DNA from: CAZJLP01 sp964546955
GTDB taxonomy: Bacteria > Verrucomicrobiota > Verrucomicrobiia > Opitutales > Opitutaceae
Assembly (NCBI GenBank): GCA_964546955.1
Contig: CAZJLP010000021.1
Coordinates: forward strand, 15,401-79,400
Length of the DNA stretch: 64,000 bases
Reading direction: 5' to 3'
Below are positions 61,418-64,000 of this stretch, piece by piece. The notes beneath the pieces were generated by a model that was not told the origin of the DNA, ran no database searches, and saw only the letters and a list, made by a program, of their open reading frames with translations. The position numbers and the translations under genes are program-made. Numbering within the stretch: the first letter of the stretch is position 1; the number at the start of each line of letters is the position of its first letter.

Positions 61418-61585
61418 TCAAGCCGGGGGTGGCCGGCGTCCTACGACGAGAGAAATGACAAACAAGACCAGGAACAGCAGGAACAGGATCTTGGCGATGC
61501 CTGCAGCCGTTCCGGCGACGCCCGTAAATCCGAGAATCGCAGCAATGATCGCAATGATCAGGAATGTTAGAGACCAGCTTAGCAT
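61418..61585 (-). CDS. DUF1328 (YtjA-like) small membrane protein
   Basis: 55 residues from ATG 61585. Two helices fill it (LTFLIIAIIAAILGFTG and KILFLLFLVLFVISLVV) with AGTAAGIAK between, and the end GRRPPPA. The family is widespread and stress-associated in some genomes; its role is unknown. A strong Shine-Dalgarno sequence (AAGGAGGT at 61589-61596), rare in this window, fixes the start. The BON-domain gene lies upstream on the same strand, which fits a common stress regulon. Confidence 0.92.
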   Translation of the reverse strand: MLSWSLTFLIIAIIAAILGFTGVAGTAAGIAKILFLLFLVLFVISLVVGRRPPPA

Positions 61586-61588
61586 AAT

Positions 61589-61596
61589 ACCTCCTT
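61589..61596 (-). promoter_or_regulatory. strong Shine-Dalgarno site of the DUF1328 gene
   Basis: AAGGAGGT precedes ATG 61585 with 3 bases between, slightly close but complete. Most other starts I checked lack any such site, so this gene is probably translated at a high rate. Confidence 0.85.
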
Positions 61597-61671
61597 GGGT
61601 TTGTGTGGGTTGATGGTAAAAATGCGGAAGACCGCTCGGCCGCATTTAAAGATTTGTTGGCGGTGCTAAAT

Positions 61672-62529
61672 TTACTCCATGCCGGAAGACACGCGCATGT
61701 CGTTGCGAACATCGCGCACTCCATCGATGTTTTTGATCACGATCGTGACGAGGTCCTTCTCCGCGGCATTCTTGGCTTCGCCGGTTACGCTCACGACACC
61801 GTCGCGCGTAGTCACATTCGTCCGAAACGCGCTTGTGGATCGCCGCGTCGCCAGGGCCGCTTTCGCCCGAGCCGTGATGGAGGCATCGTCGATGCGCTCG
61901 CCGACGGTGCGGTCCGACCGATCGACGCGATCGTGATCGACCTGAGCTCGTTCGCTGCCCGCCGCGCGGGCTGGCGCATCGTTTTCGCGGATCGGGGCCT
62001 TGGGTACGGGGACCACCCGAATCTGGTTGTCGACCCGTTTGACGCCTTTGATGTCGGCGGCGTATTCGCCCGCCAGAGCCTTCTCCGCATCCGTGGCCGC
62101 GGTGCCGGTTAGCGTGACAACGCCGTCGCGCACATTCACGTCCTGGTCAGCGAGACTTACTCCGCGTTTGAAAAGCAGCGCGCTGCGAACCTTGGCCGCA
62201 ATCCATTCGTCCGAAGACTCCTTTGCGTTCGACGCAACGTCGATTCGGTTTACGACATCGTTCACGCCGGGCAGGCTGCGAGCGGTATCTTCGGCCAGAC
62301 GTTTCTGATCTTCGTCCGCAGCCTTGCCTTTGAGAGTGACACGGCCGTTCTCTGAATCGATGTCGATCGCGGCCCCGCGTAGTTGTGTTCGGTATACGTA
62401 AGTGTTCTTGAAGGCGTCTTCGATCTTATCGTCCCGATCGTCCGCAAAGAGAGCGCCCGCGTTCGGCAAAAGAAGAGCCAAGGTCACCCCGATAACTTTT
62501 CGGTAAACAGCGCGAGGTTTGGGATTCAT
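61672..62529 (-). CDS. periplasmic protein with three BON domains
   Basis: 285 residues. Signal peptide about 1-29 (VIGVTLALLLPNAGALFA). Three BON domains: about 33-100 (DDKIEDAFKNTYVYRTQLRG), 108-175 (SDEWIAAKVRSALLFKRGV) and 213-283 (DDASITARAKAALATRRST), each with the GxVxLxG core (RVTLKG, VVTLTG, VVSVTG). BON proteins such as OsmY stabilise the envelope under osmotic stress. It is 86 bases upstream of the DUF1328 gene. Confidence 0.93.
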   Translation of the reverse strand: MNPKPRAVYRKVIGVTLALLLPNAGALFADDRDDKIEDAFKNTYVYRTQLRGAAIDIDSENGRVTLKGKAADEDQKRLAEDTARSLPGVNDVVNRIDVASNAKESSDEWIAAKVRSALLFKRGVSLADQDVNVRDGVVTLTGTAATDAEKALAGEYAADIKGVKRVDNQIRVVPVPKAPIRENDAPARAAGSERAQVDHDRVDRSDRTVGERIDDASITARAKAALATRRSTSAFRTNVTTRDGVVSVTGEAKNAAEKDLVTIVIKNIDGVRDVRNDMRVSSGME

Positions 62530-62892
62530 GGAGAAGGGGGATGAGGAGAGTTCGGCTTCTGGTCGCTCACACGCAGCGAACAGCGCCGCCCGACTATAAG
62601 CGTGAGCGATGCCACTTGAACCGACTCGCTACTAACGTGCTGTATCCCAGCGCCTAAGGGGGACAATGAAAACGTAACGCCATGCGATTGCGCATCTTCT
62701 ACAAGTGCGTTTTGCAATCTTTTGGGTCAGCCTCATTGCAACGCACAAGCGACGGCCATCGCAAAACGGCTGGCGATGTTTTGTTCCGAAGGGCGCGGGG
62801 TCGCGGCATTTTTGGGGTTGCTCTGTCCCCTCGCGTGCTCTTTTTGCTGTGCCGCAACAGGGGTCGAGCTCCGGTTGCATTTTTTCTGCACC
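62530..62892. other. 363 bp divergent intergenic region
   Basis: This lies between the leftward BON gene and the rightward adenylosuccinate synthetase gene. No small gene with features is seen. The last 15 bases before ATG 62893 (ATTTTTTCTGCACC) are pyrimidine-rich. I identify no riboswitch. Confidence 0.4.
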
Positions 62893-64000
62893 ATGTCTCT
62901 TCTTCCCTTTTCCAGCCTGCTCATTGCCGATGTCGGTATCTCGCTCGGCGACGAGGGCAAAGGCCGGTTGATCCCCGAAATCGGCCACGAACTGCGCGGC
63001 ACGGCCTCTCCCGTTTCAGTTGTCCTGAAAGTCAACGGAGGAGCGAACTCCGGCCACACTGCCGCGGGCATCAAATTGAATCTGCTGCCCTCGGGCGTGG
63101 TCGAAAAGGATATCGCCCACCTTTGCATTGGTTCGGGGGTGGTCGCAGATCCGCGCAAAGTCTGGTGGGAAGCGCGCCCTCTCGAGCATAAGGGTTACGG
63201 CGTCCTGTCTCGCCTTCTGATCGACGAACGCACGTTGGTTTCCGACCTGACCCATCGCCTGCTCGACCTGGCGTGGGAGGACTATCGCACCCAGGTTCTG
63301 GACGAACCGCCCCGCGGTTCGACCGGACGCGGCATCACTCCGGCGTATGGGGACGAGGTGGGCCAGTGGCAGATCACCTACGCCGACTTCCTCGCTGGAC
63401 GAGATCTCTTCGCGCGCAAACTCGCCCAGCGCGTGGACCGCGCGCAGCGGACAATTCAGCACGTTTGCCAAGTTTCGGAAGCTACTTGGCACGGGTTCTT
63501 TGAAAAACTCTCCGCCGCCGAGTACCGCGCCAACGAGGAGGCCGTGCAGCTCGGACTGTTCCCGCCCACCGATTTCGACTTTAAGCAATTCCGCGGAACC
63601 TCGCCCTTCACCCTGGATCTTCAGCGTCTGACTGACGTGTATTGGGAAGCCGGCTCGCGGTTGTCGAAAAACATCGGTGAAGTGCGGGAGTTGATCCTGC
63701 GCGAGATGCGGGCGGGACGCACCGTGATCGGCGAATTCGGACAAGCCTATTGGCTCGACAAGCGGCACGGCTTTTCTCCCAACGTGACCGCATCGCACAC
63801 CTTCACGCCCGAATTTTTCGAAAGCGCCGGCATTCCCGTCCAGCCCATTCACACTTTCGGAGTGGCCAAAGCGTACGACACGAAGGTGGGCACACACACG
63901 TTTCTCACCCAGATGGACGATGCGCACCCGCTGTGCGTGAAACTCAAAAAGCTGGAATTCGGCACCAGTACGGGCCGCCAGCGGATGGTCGGATGGTTCG
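62893..64000 (+). CDS. purA: adenylosuccinate synthetase, divergent type, 3' end beyond window
   Basis: 369 codons are visible from ATG 62893. P-loop segment VGISLGDEGKGRL (Asp20) replaces the usual QWGDEGKG, losing the Trp. NGGANSGHT (His55) follows 35 residues later, so the spacing is longer than in E. coli. STGRGITPAYGDE, HTFGVAKAYDTKVGTHTF and EFGTSTGRQRMVGWF are recognisable. The catalytic Asp and His are kept. It would make adenylosuccinate from IMP and Asp in AMP synthesis; guaB at 55464 makes the other IMP branch. Given the divergence, a side role or different nucleotide substrate is possible. Partial at the edge. Confidence 0.88.
   Translation, partial: MSLLPFSSLLIADVGISLGDEGKGRLIPEIGHELRGTASPVSVVLKVNGGANSGHTAAGIKLNLLPSGVVEKDIAHLCIGSGVVADPRKVWWEARPLEHKGYGVLSRLLIDERTLVSDLTHRLLDLAWEDYRTQVLDEPPRGSTGRGITPAYGDEVGQWQITYADFLAGRDLFARKLAQRVDRAQRTIQHVCQVSEATWHGFFEKLSAAEYRANEEAVQLGLFPPTDFDFKQFRGTSPFTLDLQRLTDVYWEAGSRLSKNIGEVRELILREMRAGRTVIGEFGQAYWLDKRHGFSPNVTASHTFTPEFFESAGIPVQPIHTFGVAKAYDTKVGTHTFLTQMDDAHPLCVKLKKLEFGTSTGRQRMVGWF

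Noticed and set aside
62893..64000. PurZ, the phage-type 2-aminoadenylosuccinate synthetase
   Set aside because: The GDEGKG motif keeps its Asp, which PurZ proteins are known to lack, and there is no phage context.
1..64000. tRNA, rRNA, riboswitches or a replication origin
   Set aside because: I saw no T-loop-like GGTTCGAATC stretches, no rRNA segments, no DnaA-box cluster and no convincing riboswitch fold while reading both strands; a covariance search would be decisive.

Overview
The window is a GC-rich, gene-dense bacterial chromosome segment, most likely from the Verrucomicrobiota, Opitutus-like group. The clues are the DUF4159/MoxR/DUF58/BatA/VWA operon, CE15, GH43 and GH95-like carbohydrate enzymes, very large secreted Ig-like repeat proteins, a rhombosortase with a Gly-rich C-terminal sorting signal, and many GC-rich intergenic hairpins. 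Taxonomy is inferred from gene content only. I saw no rRNA, tRNA, CRISPR array, prophage or transposase gene. Many starts lack a Shine-Dalgarno sequence and sit behind pyrimidine-rich leaders.

Layout. 1-5944 (minus) holds the start of a secreted protein and, upstream of it, a giant modular secreted protein: nine copies of an unnamed ~100-residue repeat, three Ig domains, three GBS Bsp-like domains and a calcium-binding-type tail. It is cut by one in-frame amber codon. 6250-9018 has an unknown protein and a membrane class III nucleotide cyclase with odd base-selecting residues. 9431-19910 is a ~10.5 kb operon: two DUF4159 paralogues plus the scar of a third, MoxR ATPase, DUF58, BatA/VWA, an 806-residue coiled-coil membrane protein and a VWA membrane protein. 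20255-25836 is a signalling cluster (PAS/SpoIIE phosphatase, PAS-rich histidine kinase, response regulator).

26056-49232 mixes polysaccharide enzymes (GH95-like, CE15-like, GH43), an IorAB-type molybdenum hydroxylase with a Tat signal, a LysR regulator coupled to an 84-residue ORF, RNA-related proteins (S4, CvfB, DTW/TapT), GreA/GreB, outer-membrane barrel candidates and small membrane proteins. 49355-57041 has DUF4870, YebC, a GT-C/GT2 glycosyltransferase pair, menE-menC and guaB.

57254-61206 is the most system-like part: a secreted protein translationally coupled to a matrixin-type metalloprotease with Ig and NHL repeats and a Pro/Thr-Gly7-TM-RRK tail, followed by a rhombosortase that probably cleaves such tails. 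The window ends with DUF1328, a three-BON-domain protein and a divergent adenylosuccinate synthetase running off the edge.

The intergenic regions carry at least two families of short non-coding mobile-like elements: a ~115 bp hairpin element at 32764 and 53032, and a ~126 bp element with terminal inverted repeats at 20016 with an inverted partial relative at 33724.
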